Shown piece after piece: positions 52,380-61,318 of a stretch of 64,000 nt of DNA. The position numbers and the translations under genes are program-made. Every line of letters begins with the position of its first letter. Position 1 is the stretch's first letter. The DNA is from Bog-473 sp963704355 (GTDB lineage Bacteria; Actinomycetota; Acidimicrobiia; Acidimicrobiales; RAAP-2), in NCBI GenBank assembly GCA_963704355.1, contig OY969891.1:2356001-2420000 (forward strand), read 5' to 3'. Under the pieces are notes generated by a model. It was not told the DNA's origin. It ran no database searches and worked only from the letters and a program-made list of their open reading frames with translations.

Positions 52380-52928
52380 CTACTCGATCGATGTTGGCCA
52401 CCGCTCGGATGCCCACGAGCTCCAGCTGACGTGGCCGGCGGGAGGCGGGTCGAGCTCGGCCCCACCGAGCTCCGCGTCGTCTGGAGGCTGGAAGAGGAGC
52501 CTGTACGCAGCGAGGTCGTCGTCGCTGATGTAGAAGGTCGTCCCACCATCAGTTGACGCGCGACCGTCACGCCGACGTTGCTGCTCGTCTTCGTCGATCT
52601 CGAGGTAGACGAGCTCGCAGGAGGCCCCCACCTCGGCGGCCAGGGCTTTGAGGGCAGTTCGTTCGTCCTTGCCCCAGACCCCGAAGTCCAAGACGACGTC
52701 GATGCCTTTGCGCAAGGTCCGAAGTGCCAGCCAGACGAAGCGCCCCTCGAGGACGTCCCGCTTGCCGTCAGCATTGTGATGGCCGAACAGGGGGATCATC
52801 CACTCGTCGGGAGTCAGCCTCAGGGCCTGGTGTTCTTCCTCGACCTGCTTCGCCCGAGTGCTCTTGCCGGATGCCGGAAGCCCGATCATCACGTAGAGCG
52901 TGGGCGGTGTCTGCCTCACGTCCTCCAT
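52380..52928 (-). CDS. P-loop ATPase/kinase (AAA_33-like)
   Basis: This 182-residue protein opens with TLYVMIGLPASGKSTRAKQV (Walker A) and continues LRLTPDEWMIPLFGHHNADG, GIDVVLDFGVWGKDERTALK and VYLEIDEDEQQRRRDGR. This fits small kinases of the AAA_33 type, related to zeta-toxin and chloramphenicol phosphotransferase-like folds. The C-terminal 35 residues are Pro/Asp-rich. The substrate is unknown. No antitoxin-like partner is adjacent, so a toxin role has no support. It is convergent with the universal stress gene. Confidence 0.83.
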   Translation of the reverse strand: MEDVRQTPPTLYVMIGLPASGKSTRAKQVEEEHQALRLTPDEWMIPLFGHHNADGKRDVLEGRFVWLALRTLRKGIDVVLDFGVWGKDERTALKALAAEVGASCELVYLEIDEDEQQRRRDGRASTDGGTTFYISDDDLAAYRLLFQPPDDAELGGAELDPPPAGHVSWSSWASERWPTSIE

Positions 52929-53273
52929 TGTGTCCGACGGCCCCTTTTCAGGCAGTCGGCAAAATACCCTGACCCGGGGAGCTCCGGTTGGCTGGAGACG
53001 GCCAAGAGCGTGGCACGTCGCGTCGATGGGGATTTACGCTACGTACGCTTTGACATGAACGTGTCCGCTCGACACGTCGACTTCACGGCATTGCGCAGAG
53101 GTGGGGCGGCGACCGGCGGGAACGGGCTCCGGAGTGGCCCCGCCACCGGGAAGGCCACGCCGGCGAGTCACCCCGACGAGGTCAACGAGGCCGTCTTCAC
53201 GTTCGTCTCCGGATAGACGTCCCCGGGGGCCCGCGGTCGGTCGCGTGACTTACTGGCCCGGTGCGGATCAGAT
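52929..53273. other. Intergenic region with no assigned gene
   Basis: About 345 bp between the P-loop kinase and the FUSC-like gene. I see no recognisable protein, RNA or repeat in it. It should contain the divergent promoters of both neighbours; no clear hexamer pair stands out. Confidence 0.4.
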
Positions 53274-54419
53274 ATGACCATGGTCCGACAGGCTCAACAA
53301 GAGGTCAGAAGTTGGTGGCGCGCCGTTCGATCGTCCTTTCGGTCCGGAGCGTTCCTGCCGGCGCGCGTCAGCCGCACCCAGCTTCTCCTGGCCACGAGGG
53401 TGGCGGTGGCCGCCGGGATCGCCTGGGCGGTCGCGCTGCTGGTCGATCCGCATTCGCGTCCGTACTTCGCGCCGCTGGCCGTGATCTTGATCGTCCAGCC
53501 GACGGTGTACGACTCGCTCTCGCGGGCATTGCAGCGGGTCGTCGGGGTCGTGTTAGGGGTGGCCGCAGCCCTGGCGGTGGGCCACTTCCTCACCCCGAGC
53601 GGCTGGAGCATCGCCATCATCGTCTTCGCGGGCCTCCTCATCGGCTGGAGCGTCCGTCTCGGCCCCCAAGGTGTGGTGCAGGTCCCGATCAGCGCCCTCC
53701 TCGTCATCGCGGTGGGAAGCGCGACCACGAGCTACGGGAGCAGACGCGTCCTGGACACGTTGATCGGCTCCGCCATCGCCGTCCTGGCGGTGCTGGTGAG
53801 TCCCTCGGCGCCGGCGCCCGAGCGCGTGGTCTCCGATGCCGTGGCACCGTTGCGTCGTTGTCGCGACCTCCTGGTGGACATCGGGTCGGCCATCGGCTCG
53901 GCCTGGACCCTCGAGCAGGCCGAGGTCTGGCGAGGGAGCGCATTCGGGCTGGTCGACGCGGTCACCAAGGCGAGGAGGGACCACGAAGGACATCAGCTCA
54001 CGGCCCGCTGGAACACACGGGCCCGCCGAGATCGCCCTGTGCTCGAGCGGGCGGACGAGGCGCTGCGCGTCGCCGAATTGACCGCCATCCAGACTCGCTC
54101 TATCGCACGGGCTTTGGTCGACGGGGCGGCAGATACTCGCCCGATGCCTGCCGTCGGCACCATGCTCGTCTCCACGGCTTCTGCGATCGAGTCCTACGCG
54201 GCATGGATCGCGTCTCCCGACGACCCGGCCGATCGACAACGACTCTCGGACGCCATCCGTGTCGCGGGAGGGACGTTCGGCCAGGCCGTGGGCCGAGCGC
54301 AGCAGCGGTGGGGAGACGATCCCACGCAATGGCTGACGTTCGGGACGATTCTGACGATGAGCCGGAGGATCCTGGCCGAGGTCAGTAGCCCGCTCGATTC
54401 GATGGACGAAGCGGCGTGA
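53274..54419 (+). CDS. FUSC-family / aromatic acid exporter-like membrane protein
   Basis: This is a 381-residue protein. About six transmembrane helices fill residues 35-165 (LLLATRVAVAAGIAWAVALL, APLAVILIVQPTVYDSLSRA, LQRVVGVVLGVAAALAVGHF). A soluble helical domain follows. VQPTVYDSLSRALQRVVGVV resembles the conserved TVG-x3-R-x3-R-x-G-like segment of FUSC/YccS/AaeB-type proteins. The family includes putative efflux components for aromatic acids. ATG 53274 is used; an ATG two codons later is also possible. It converges with the repeat protein at 54449. Confidence 0.82.
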   Translation: MTMVRQAQQEVRSWWRAVRSSFRSGAFLPARVSRTQLLLATRVAVAAGIAWAVALLVDPHSRPYFAPLAVILIVQPTVYDSLSRALQRVVGVVLGVAAALAVGHFLTPSGWSIAIIVFAGLLIGWSVRLGPQGVVQVPISALLVIAVGSATTSYGSRRVLDTLIGSAIAVLAVLVSPSAPAPERVVSDAVAPLRRCRDLLVDIGSAIGSAWTLEQAEVWRGSAFGLVDAVTKARRDHEGHQLTARWNTRARRDRPVLERADEALRVAELTAIQTRSIARALVDGAADTRPMPAVGTMLVSTASAIESYAAWIASPDDPADRQRLSDAIRVAGGTFGQAVGRAQQRWGDDPTQWLTFGTILTMSRRILAEVSSPLDSMDEAA

Positions 54420-54448
54420 AACCCTGCCCTCGGAGGAGGCCCAGCTAC

Positions 54449-56806
54449 CTAGAAGCCGAACATGCCCACCATGGGCTGGTTCAGATGCTGCCCGCCCATC
54501 GACCCCTTGAACGGCGCGTCCCCGTAGGCGAAGATGCCGCCGTCCCGCGCGACGAACCAGTAGCCGCCGCCGTCGCCGGTCGCCTGCATCGCCACCACCG
54601 GCTGGTTGAGGTGGATGTTGCCCGTCGAGCCGAAGAAGGGCGCGCCGAAGGAGAACACCCCGCCGTCCGACGCGATGAGCCAGTAGCCGCCGGTCACGGG
54701 ATCTGGGGTGATCCCGACGATGGTGCCGTTGAGGTGCAGCGAGCCAGTGCCGCCGGCGTAGGCGGCGTCGCCCCACGCGAAGATGTTCCCCGTCGTGCTG
54801 GCTTCCCAGTAGCCCTGCCCGTCGGGCGAGACGGCCATGCCGACGATGTCCTGGCGCGGGAAGGCCCCTGCAGACCCGTAGAAGGCGGCGTCACCGAAGG
54901 AGAAGATCCCCCCGTCGGATGCGACGAGCCAATAGCCCTTTCCGTCGGGCGTGGTCGCCATCCCCACCACGGGCGCGTTGAGATGCAGTGCCCCGGTGGA
55001 GCCGTAGAACTTCGCGTCGCCGAAGGAGAACACGCCGCCGTCCGAGGCGACCATCCAGTACCCACCCCCACCGGGCACCGCCGTCATGCCGACGACCGGT
55101 TTGTTCAGCACCAGGTTGCCGGTGCTGCCGCAGAAGTCCTGGCCGAAGGCGAAGATTCCACCGTCGGAGGCCACGGTGAGGTAGCCGTTCTGCGCGGCGG
55201 CGGGACGGCTGCAGGCGCCCGCGGGCGTGCCGCCCCCGATGAAACCGGTCAGCTGCGGGTCGTGGTGGAACTGGGGCCAGCTGCCTGACTCGGCGGCCCG
55301 GCCGCCCTGGGAGCCGGCCACCTCGAAGTGCTGGACCTGGCCTTGGACGTCGGGGCTCGTGCCGCTGAGGGCGAAGTACCCCGCCAGCGTGATCCCGATC
55401 GTTCCATTCGGGTCGTTGGTGACGAGCGCCGCGTTCTGGAAGCCGTACACGAGGCCGCTCAACCCGTAGTGGCCCGAGCCGTCGTCGAAGTTGGCCACCA
55501 CGTCGCCCGTCTGCCCGTCGAGGATGTAGACGCCCCCCGCGGTCGGCACGATCACGTCCTGGTAGCCCGCGTTCGTCAGGTCGGCGGTCGTCACCGAGCC
55601 GTACACCGCATGCGGCACGTGGGTCTGCCAAAGAGTGGAACCGTTGGCCGCGTTGACGGCCCACACCGAGCCCGTGCCGTTCGAGTCGACCGTTCCCTCG
55701 ACGACGGCCAGCTGGCCGTTGCCCTGCACGTCAGCCAGCGCCGGGCTGCCACCGGTGGCGCCGTCGAGCGTGTCGCTCCACACCTGGTTGCAGTTGGTGT
55801 CGTACATCTTGAGCGCGTTCTCGTCGCTCACGCCGGAGAAGAAGGTCCCGGTGCCAACCGCGATGCCGTATGCCTTGCCGGCCAGCACCGGGCCGACGGC
55901 CGGCGAGGAGTCGACCTCTTCGTTGGTGTTGGCAGCGCAGATCAGGCCACCGTGGTTGTTGTAGATGCGCAGGTGCCCGCCGTCCGAATAGTGCTTGCCG
56001 TAGGCGAACCCGTTCGAGGACGCGCCACCGGAGACGAAGTTGTCGCCGCCGGTCCCGTAGAGGTCTCCGACGGCGGCCGTCGAGAACACGCTGTCGGCGG
56101 AGAACTGCGGCCAGCCCGTGGCGGGCGAGCCGTTCCCGGCGTTCAAGGCGTAGGTCATCTGGCCGAGGTTGCCGGCCTCGACCAGGCCGCCGCCTTCGGC
56201 GGCCGACGCCTGGACGCCGATGTCGTCCATGGGATCGGTGGGCGGGTTCGACGTCGTCTGGTTCCAGACCTCGCTGCCGCTCGACGTGTAGGCGTAGAAC
56301 CCGCCTTCCCCCGGGACGGCTGCGTTGCCGGCGGTGATGTGGAGGTTGCCCGAGCTCGGGTCGACCGAGGCGGTCGAGTCGACCGGCGGCGACTCCGGAA
56401 CCCCGATGCCGACTGCCGCGGTTGGGTCGGCGACCGGCGTCACGCCGCCCGTATTGGTCTGCCCGCACCCTTGGCCCGACCCGAGCGTCGGGTTCGTGGT
56501 CGTGGAGCCCCAGCCCGGCGCGGTGGTGGCCGTGGTGCCAGTACCTGTGCTCGTCAAGTCGAACCCGTAGAGGTCGCCTTCCCGATCGCCCACCTCGACG
56601 GCCGGCGTCCCTCCGTCGTTGAATTCGATCGGCGACGACTCGGCGACACCACACGGCGCGTCGTCGAGTGGTGTGCTCCAATTCAGCGTGAGGGAGAGCG
56701 TGGCGGGCGACGCAGCGGCGCCACCAGATGCCAGCGCGCCCAACGTGAGTGAGATGCCGGTGGTGAGGATCGCGGCCAGTAACAGTCGCGTCCCAGTCAT
56801 GGACAT
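54449..56806 (-). CDS. Large secreted beta-propeller/repeat protein with YW-x-x-ASDGG-x-F-x-FGDA repeats
   Basis: This is an exported protein of about 785 residues. A signal peptide is seen (LLLAAILTTGISLTLGALAS). The middle part resembles PQQ-enzyme or FG-GAP propellers (VGTGTFFSGVSDENALKMYD, SVWAVNAANGSTLWQTHV, GVYILDGQTGDVVANFD). The last 250 residues hold six repeats of about 42 residues with pattern GGYW-x-x-ASDGGIFSFGDA-x-FYGSTG followed by LNxPVVGM. The same repeat forms the C-terminus of the SpoIID-type protein at 61319. The role is probably surface or matrix binding; ligand unknown. ATG 56806 is used; a TTG lies three codons upstream. Confidence 0.8.
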   Translation of the reverse strand: MSMTGTRLLLAAILTTGISLTLGALASGGAAASPATLSLTLNWSTPLDDAPCGVAESSPIEFNDGGTPAVEVGDREGDLYGFDLTSTGTGTTATTAPGWGSTTTNPTLGSGQGCGQTNTGGVTPVADPTAAVGIGVPESPPVDSTASVDPSSGNLHITAGNAAVPGEGGFYAYTSSGSEVWNQTTSNPPTDPMDDIGVQASAAEGGGLVEAGNLGQMTYALNAGNGSPATGWPQFSADSVFSTAAVGDLYGTGGDNFVSGGASSNGFAYGKHYSDGGHLRIYNNHGGLICAANTNEEVDSSPAVGPVLAGKAYGIAVGTGTFFSGVSDENALKMYDTNCNQVWSDTLDGATGGSPALADVQGNGQLAVVEGTVDSNGTGSVWAVNAANGSTLWQTHVPHAVYGSVTTADLTNAGYQDVIVPTAGGVYILDGQTGDVVANFDDGSGHYGLSGLVYGFQNAALVTNDPNGTIGITLAGYFALSGTSPDVQGQVQHFEVAGSQGGRAAESGSWPQFHHDPQLTGFIGGGTPAGACSRPAAAQNGYLTVASDGGIFAFGQDFCGSTGNLVLNKPVVGMTAVPGGGGYWMVASDGGVFSFGDAKFYGSTGALHLNAPVVGMATTPDGKGYWLVASDGGIFSFGDAAFYGSAGAFPRQDIVGMAVSPDGQGYWEASTTGNIFAWGDAAYAGGTGSLHLNGTIVGITPDPVTGGYWLIASDGGVFSFGAPFFGSTGNIHLNQPVVAMQATGDGGGYWFVARDGGIFAYGDAPFKGSMGGQHLNQPMVGMFGF

Positions 56807-56911
56807 GTATCTCAAAGGGGAGCCGCCTCCGCTCGGTCGGATCGCGCCAAGTTAGCCCCCGCCGCGTACGCATGTCTCCGCGTCCCCTCTGGGCAGCGCG
56901 GGCGCTCCCGC

Positions 56912-56917
56912 TAGCAT
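56912..56917 (+). promoter_or_regulatory. Putative -10 hexamer of the second glycan locus
   Basis: TAGCAT ends 8 bases before GTG 56926. No Shine-Dalgarno sequence lies between, so the operon 56926-60079 would begin with a leaderless transcript. Confidence 0.5.
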
Positions 56918-56925
56918 CAACCTGC

Positions 56926-57939
56926 GTGTCCACCCCGAGCTCGTCGCCCGACCGCGCCGGTCACGGCGAGGATCCGGGCGCCGAGGCGGCCAACCCCGAT
57001 GACCCTGTGAGCGCGGAGGACCGGGCCCGCGCCGGCGAAGCCCTGCGGGCGTCCTTCGCCCGGCTGGCGCCCCAGGGGAGCGACGAGTGGAACTTCATGG
57101 GTGCCTTCACGCACCTCGGGGACCGCCACGGCCCCTACCGTCCGGGGGCGTCGGACGTGGCCGACCTCCTCGCCGTGCAGGAGCGGGGCCGGCGCGCCGG
57201 CCGTTTGGGGCGGCTGCGAACCGGGGGCCAGCGCGCCGGCTCGCCGGGACCGGAGGGCGGCGAGCGCTCGGATCTGGACGAGGCGATGACCGACGTGATT
57301 GAGGCGTTCCGCTTCCTCCACGCCCGGGTGAGGACGCTCGAGTCGAGGCTGGCCGACGAGGACACGCCGCTCGACGGCGCGGCCTGGCTCGTCCCGGCGC
57401 GCGAGCTCGGCGGCTGGGTCGAGCCCGTGGCCGCCTTCGTGGCGCCGCGCGTGACGAGTGGCGACGTGGCGCACGCCGACTGTGGCGAGGGCGCGCTGGT
57501 CCGCGTCCTGCTGCAGCGGGGCCTGACCGCGCTCGGAGTGGAGCCGCGCGGCGGCGTCGCGCTGCGTGCGCTCGAGAGCGGGTGCGACGTGACGATCAGC
57601 GAGGTGTCGGAGTTCCTGGCCGACTGCGCCTCGGCCTCGCTCGGCGGCATCGTCCTGAGCGGGGTGGTCGACCGCCTCCCTCTCCACGCGCTGCTCCCGC
57701 TGCTGGCCCGGTGCCGGCAGTCGCTGGCCGACGGCGCGCCGCTGGTGGTGGTGGCCGAGCAGGCGTTGGCCGGAGGTCTCGACGGGCCGGTCCCGCACGA
57801 CCTCGGCACCGGCTCGCCGCTCCACGTCGAGACTTGGGAGCTGCTGCTCGCGCGCAGCGGCTTCGTCGGCGTGGCGCCGCTACCGGGCGGTCCCCACGAC
57901 GGTCGCTTCGGGGTCACCGCCGCGACGCCGTCGTCGTGA
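56926..57939 (+). CDS. Degenerate paralogue of the coiled-coil/methyltransferase-like protein
   Basis: This is a 337-residue protein with the same order as the product of 44336: a charged N-terminal half with helical EAMTDVIEAFRFLHARVRTL, then a Rossmann-like domain. Motif I is weak (VAHADCGEGALVRVLLQRG, then TALGVEPRGG), while LGGIVLSGVVDRL closely parallels LGGIVLSGIVEGL of the paralogue. It may bind SAM poorly or act as a structural partner. Like its paralogue it directly precedes a glycosyltransferase (GTGA overlap). GTG 56926 was chosen from the TAGCAT spacing; GTG or ATG codons further upstream are possible. Confidence 0.7.
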   Translation: MSTPSSSPDRAGHGEDPGAEAANPDDPVSAEDRARAGEALRASFARLAPQGSDEWNFMGAFTHLGDRHGPYRPGASDVADLLAVQERGRRAGRLGRLRTGGQRAGSPGPEGGERSDLDEAMTDVIEAFRFLHARVRTLESRLADEDTPLDGAAWLVPARELGGWVEPVAAFVAPRVTSGDVAHADCGEGALVRVLLQRGLTALGVEPRGGVALRALESGCDVTISEVSEFLADCASASLGGIVLSGVVDRLPLHALLPLLARCRQSLADGAPLVVVAEQALAGGLDGPVPHDLGTGSPLHVETWELLLARSGFVGVAPLPGGPHDGRFGVTAATPSS

Positions 57940-59018
57940 GCGGGATCCATCACTTCGTCCCCGTCCTGCACCGCGGCGACGCCGTCGGCCGGCACACGCT
58001 CCGGCTGCGCGACGCGACGCGGGCGCGCGGCGTACGCTCCGACATCTACGTCGACCTCGTGCAGGGCGAGACGGCCGACGAGACCCTGCCCGCGCCGGAC
58101 TACGACACCCACGCGCAGCCGGGTGACGTCGTCGTGTACCAGTTCGCGACCGCCTCGTCCATGGCGCCGTGGCTGGCCGGCCGCCGGGAGACCCTGGTCG
58201 TCAACTACCACAACGTCACGCCGCCCGAGTTGGTGGAGCCGTGGGACCATTACCTGGCGCTCGGGCAGGAACGCGCCCGTGGCGACCTGGACGTGCTCGC
58301 GCCGCGCACTGCACTCGCGGTCGCCGACTCCGCGTATAACGAGGCGCAGCTGGCCGCGGCCGGCTTCGCCGGGACCGCGGTGGTGCCGCCGTCGGCCGCG
58401 CTCGGTCCCGAGGTCACGGCCGCCGAGCCGTCCGGCCCGTCGCCCACCCACGACGGCGGGGCCCTATGGCTGGCCGTGGGACGGGTGGCGCCCAACAAGG
58501 CGGTGGAGCACGCGCTGGCCGCCTTGGCGGTCACGCGCCGGCACGCCGACCGGGCGGCCACCTTGCGCATCGTCGGGCGTCCCGTCACCGATGCCTACGA
58601 GCGCGCGCTGCGCCGGCAGGTGGACGAGCTCGGGCTGACCGACGCCGTGACGTTCGCCGGGTATGCGAGCGACGCCGCCGTGGCCGCCGCGTACGCCTCG
58701 GCCGACGTGCTGGTGGTGACGTCAGACCACGAGGGGTTCTGCGTGCCGGTGGTGGAGGCCATGGCGGCGGGGCTGCCCGTCGTGGCCTTCGACCAGGGCG
58801 CGGTGCCCGAGGTGCTCGGCGACGCCGGTGTCCTGGTCACCTCGCGCGACCCCTATGCGTTGGCCGACGCGATCGCCGGGCTGCTGGCCGACGGGGCCGC
58901 ACGCCGGCGCATCGCTGCGGCCGGTCGCCGGCGGTTGGCCGAGCTCGATCTCGGCTCGGCGGCCGAGCGCTTCGTCGATCTCCTGACGCCGCTCTTGGAC
59001 CGAGGAAGCTCGCGATGA
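57936..59018 (+). CDS. GT4-type glycosyltransferase (FVP...DAVGRHTL type), tandem copy 1
   Basis: This is a 360-residue GT-B enzyme. The N-terminus reads SGIHHFVPVLHRGDAVGRHT and then LRLRDATRARGVRSDIYVD. Further motifs are TLVVNYHNVTPPELVEPWDH, the donor-domain strand WLAVGRVAPNKAVEHAL and the E-x7-E motif HEGFCVPVVEAMAAGLPVVA. It is a tandem duplicate of the next gene and related to those at 45337 and 60144. Starts and stops overlap on both sides (GTGA, ATGA), so it is tightly coupled with the methyltransferase-like protein. It probably adds a sugar to a surface glycan precursor. Confidence 0.88.
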   Translation: MSGIHHFVPVLHRGDAVGRHTLRLRDATRARGVRSDIYVDLVQGETADETLPAPDYDTHAQPGDVVVYQFATASSMAPWLAGRRETLVVNYHNVTPPELVEPWDHYLALGQERARGDLDVLAPRTALAVADSAYNEAQLAAAGFAGTAVVPPSAALGPEVTAAEPSGPSPTHDGGALWLAVGRVAPNKAVEHALAALAVTRRHADRAATLRIVGRPVTDAYERALRRQVDELGLTDAVTFAGYASDAAVAAAYASADVLVVTSDHEGFCVPVVEAMAAGLPVVAFDQGAVPEVLGDAGVLVTSRDPYALADAIAGLLADGAARRRIAAAGRRRLAELDLGSAAERFVDLLTPLLDRGSSR

Positions 59019-60079
59019 GCGGGGTGCACCAGTTCGTCCCGATGTTGCACCGCGACGACGCCGTCGGCCGGCACACACTGCGGCTGCGCGACGTCCTGGC
59101 CGGGCGGGGGATCGGGTCGCGCATCTACGTCGAGATGGTCGACCCGGACACCGAAACCGAGACGCGGCCGTTCACCTCTTACGACGACGAGGCGGAGGCG
59201 GGCGACGTCCTGCTGTACCAATTCGCCACCGCCTCGGCCCTCGCGCCGTGGCTGGCCGGACGGCGCGAACGGCTGGTCGTCAACTACCACAACGTGACGC
59301 CGCCCGAGCTCTACGCGGCGTGGAACAACCCGCTCGCCCGCCACCAGCTCCGCGCCATCCACGAGCTCGCCTTGTTGGCGCCGCGCGCGGCGCTGGGCAT
59401 CGCGGTCTCCGCGTTCAACGAGGGCGAGTTGCAGCGGGCCGGGTACGTCCGCACCGCGGTGGTCCCGCCCGCGGCCATGGCACCGACGCCGGTCGCCGTC
59501 ACGGCGGCGGGCGGATCGGCGGCCTCGCTGGGCGGGGCGCGCTGGCTGTGTGTCGGCCGGGTGGCGCCGAACAAGGGCATCGAGTTCGCGCTGATGGCTT
59601 TGCTGGTGGCGCGGGCCCATCACGACCCGGCCACCACGCTGCAGGTGGTCGGTCGCCCGGTCGTGCCCGCCTACACGCACGCGCTGCGGCGCTTCGCGTC
59701 CGAGCTGGGTGTCCGCGACGCCGTCTCGTTCCGCGGGCAGCTGAGCGACGCCGAGCTCGTCCACGCCATGGCCGGGTCCGACGCGCTGGTGATGGCGTCC
59801 CAGCACGAGGGATTCGGGGTGCCGGTGCTCGAGGCGATGTCGATGGGCCTGTCGGTCGTGGCCAACCGGGCCGGCGCCTTGCCCGAGATCGTGGGCGACG
59901 GCGGCCTCCTCGTCGACGCCACGGATCCCTACGCGCTCGCCGACGCCGCGGACCGGGTGACCGCCGACGCCGGCCTCCGGAGCACGCTGGCGCGGGCCGC
60001 GGCGCACCGGGTGGACGAGCTGGACCTGGCGACGGCGGGGGACCGCACCATCGACCTGGTGGCCGCCCTGGCTCGCTGA
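59015..60079 (+). CDS. GT4-type glycosyltransferase (FVP...DAVGRHTL type), tandem copy 2
   Basis: This is a 354-residue GT-B enzyme, very similar to the preceding product: SGVHQFVPMLHRDDAVGRHT, LVVNYHNVTPPELYAAWNNP, WLCVGRVAPNKGIEFALMAL and HEGFGVPVLEAMSMGLSVVA. Keeping two close copies side by side suggests different donor or acceptor specificity within one pathway. The ATG overlaps the previous stop (ATGA). The gene ends the rightward operon, and the next glycosyltransferase is on the opposite strand and convergent. Confidence 0.88.
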   Translation: MSGVHQFVPMLHRDDAVGRHTLRLRDVLAGRGIGSRIYVEMVDPDTETETRPFTSYDDEAEAGDVLLYQFATASALAPWLAGRRERLVVNYHNVTPPELYAAWNNPLARHQLRAIHELALLAPRAALGIAVSAFNEGELQRAGYVRTAVVPPAAMAPTPVAVTAAGGSAASLGGARWLCVGRVAPNKGIEFALMALLVARAHHDPATTLQVVGRPVVPAYTHALRRFASELGVRDAVSFRGQLSDAELVHAMAGSDALVMASQHEGFGVPVLEAMSMGLSVVANRAGALPEIVGDGGLLVDATDPYALADAADRVTADAGLRSTLARAAAHRVDELDLATAGDRTIDLVAALAR

Positions 60080-60143
60080 GGCGGGCCGCGGATCAGTCGA
60101 GACCGAGGACCCGGGCCGCCCGCCGTCGGCGTCCGCAGCCGGC

Positions 60144-61229
60144 TCAGGATGCCGCGCCGACCGCGTCCTCGACCAGGGAGACGAACCGCTTCGTCGACGC
60201 CGCCAGGTCGAAACCCGCGGCGCGCGCCCGGCCCGCGGCCGCCAGCACGGCGGCGAGCTCGGGGTCCCGCAGCACCCGTCCGACCGCCGCGGCGAACGGG
60301 AGCGGGGATTTGTCGGGCAGGACGAGGCCCGCGCCCGCCACCGTCTCGGGCACCGCGGTGACGCCGTAGGCGACGATCGGGACGCCGTGGCCCATGGCCT
60401 CGCCCAACGGCACGCAGAACCCCTCGTGGTCCGACGCCATGACGAAGACGTCGGCCGCCCGGAAGTACGCCTCAAGTTCCGCGCCGGTCACCGAGCCCGG
60501 CAGGCTGACGGCGTCGGCCAGTCCGAGCTCGTCGATGAAGGCGCGCAGTGCCGGCTCGTAGGTCTCGCCGAGCGGCGAGCCGACCAGGTGCAGGCGCGCC
60601 GCCGGGTCGTCGGTTCGCCGCAGGACGTCGAGCATCTTGACGAGATCGTGCGGCGCCTTGTGGGGCGAGATCTTCCCCACGTACAACAGGTCCGCCCCGC
60701 CCTGGCGCGCCTTGCGCGCCGCCAGGCGGGTCGCGAGCTCGGGGTCCGGCTCGTCGCTCTTCGCGTGCATATCGATGAGCAACGGCACGACGGCGGTCCC
60801 CTCGTAGCCGAGCGCGACGAGCTCGGACTCGTTGAACGCGGAGTCGGCCACAGCGAAGCGGCTCTGGTCGGCCAGCCGCGCCAACTGGGTGCGGCCGAGC
60901 GAGGCCTCGTAGGCCACCGCGGGCTCCCAATCGCGCAGCAGCGACGCGGGCGTGATGTTGTGGTAGTTCACGAGCTTGGGCTCAGAGCGCGCCGCGAAGA
61001 TGTCGTAGACGGGGCTGCCGATCGACGCCTGGTAGAGCAGCCAGCGGTCGCGCCCCGAGCGTCCCAGCTCCGTCACGGGCCGTCCCTCATGCTCGACGTC
61101 GGGCGTGAAGCTCCCGTAGTAGATGTCCGAGTCGATGCCGGCGGCGCGCAAGCCGTCGCGCAGGTTGAGCGAGCTCACCCCGATGGCGTCGCGACTGGCG
61201 AGGGACGGGATGACTTGGTCCACTCGCAC
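60144..61229 (-). CDS. GT4-type glycosyltransferase (IPSLASRDAIG type)
   Basis: This is a 361-residue GT-B enzyme and a more distant member of the same group: VDQVIPSLASRDAIGVSSLN, LRDGLRAAGIDSDIYYG, KLVNYHNITPASLLRDWEPA, LLYVGKISPHKAPHDLVKML and the donor motif HEGFCVPLGEAMGHGVPIVA. The GTG at 61229 was chosen because a minus-strand TACACT (61238-61243) ends 8 bases before it and the homologous motif starts just after it; the longer frame to 61277 is possible. It is divergent from the SpoIID-repeat protein and convergent with the tandem glycosyltransferases. Confidence 0.87.
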   Translation of the reverse strand: MRVDQVIPSLASRDAIGVSSLNLRDGLRAAGIDSDIYYGSFTPDVEHEGRPVTELGRSGRDRWLLYQASIGSPVYDIFAARSEPKLVNYHNITPASLLRDWEPAVAYEASLGRTQLARLADQSRFAVADSAFNESELVALGYEGTAVVPLLIDMHAKSDEPDPELATRLAARKARQGGADLLYVGKISPHKAPHDLVKMLDVLRRTDDPAARLHLVGSPLGETYEPALRAFIDELGLADAVSLPGSVTGAELEAYFRAADVFVMASDHEGFCVPLGEAMGHGVPIVAYGVTAVPETVAGAGLVLPDKSPLPFAAAVGRVLRDPELAAVLAAAGRARAAGFDLAASTKRFVSLVEDAVGAAS

Positions 61230-61303
61230 GGCCGAGCAGTGTACCGGTGCCATCCGCACCCCAATTGCGCCGAGCATGCACCCGTTCGCCCTGGTCCGCG
61301 CCC

Positions 61304-61309
61304 TAGCCT
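61304..61309 (+). promoter_or_regulatory. Putative -10 hexamer of the SpoIID-repeat gene
   Basis: TAGCCT ends 9 bases before GTG 61319. With the minus-strand TACACT at 61238-61243 it defines a divergent leaderless promoter pair between the glycosyltransferase and the secreted protein. Confidence 0.5.
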
Positions 61310-61318
61310 GGTCGCATC

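Noticed and set aside
52380..52928. P-loop kinase considered as a zeta-type toxin of a toxin-antitoxin pair
   Set aside because: There is no small antitoxin gene overlapping or next to it, and the motifs fit general small kinases equally well.
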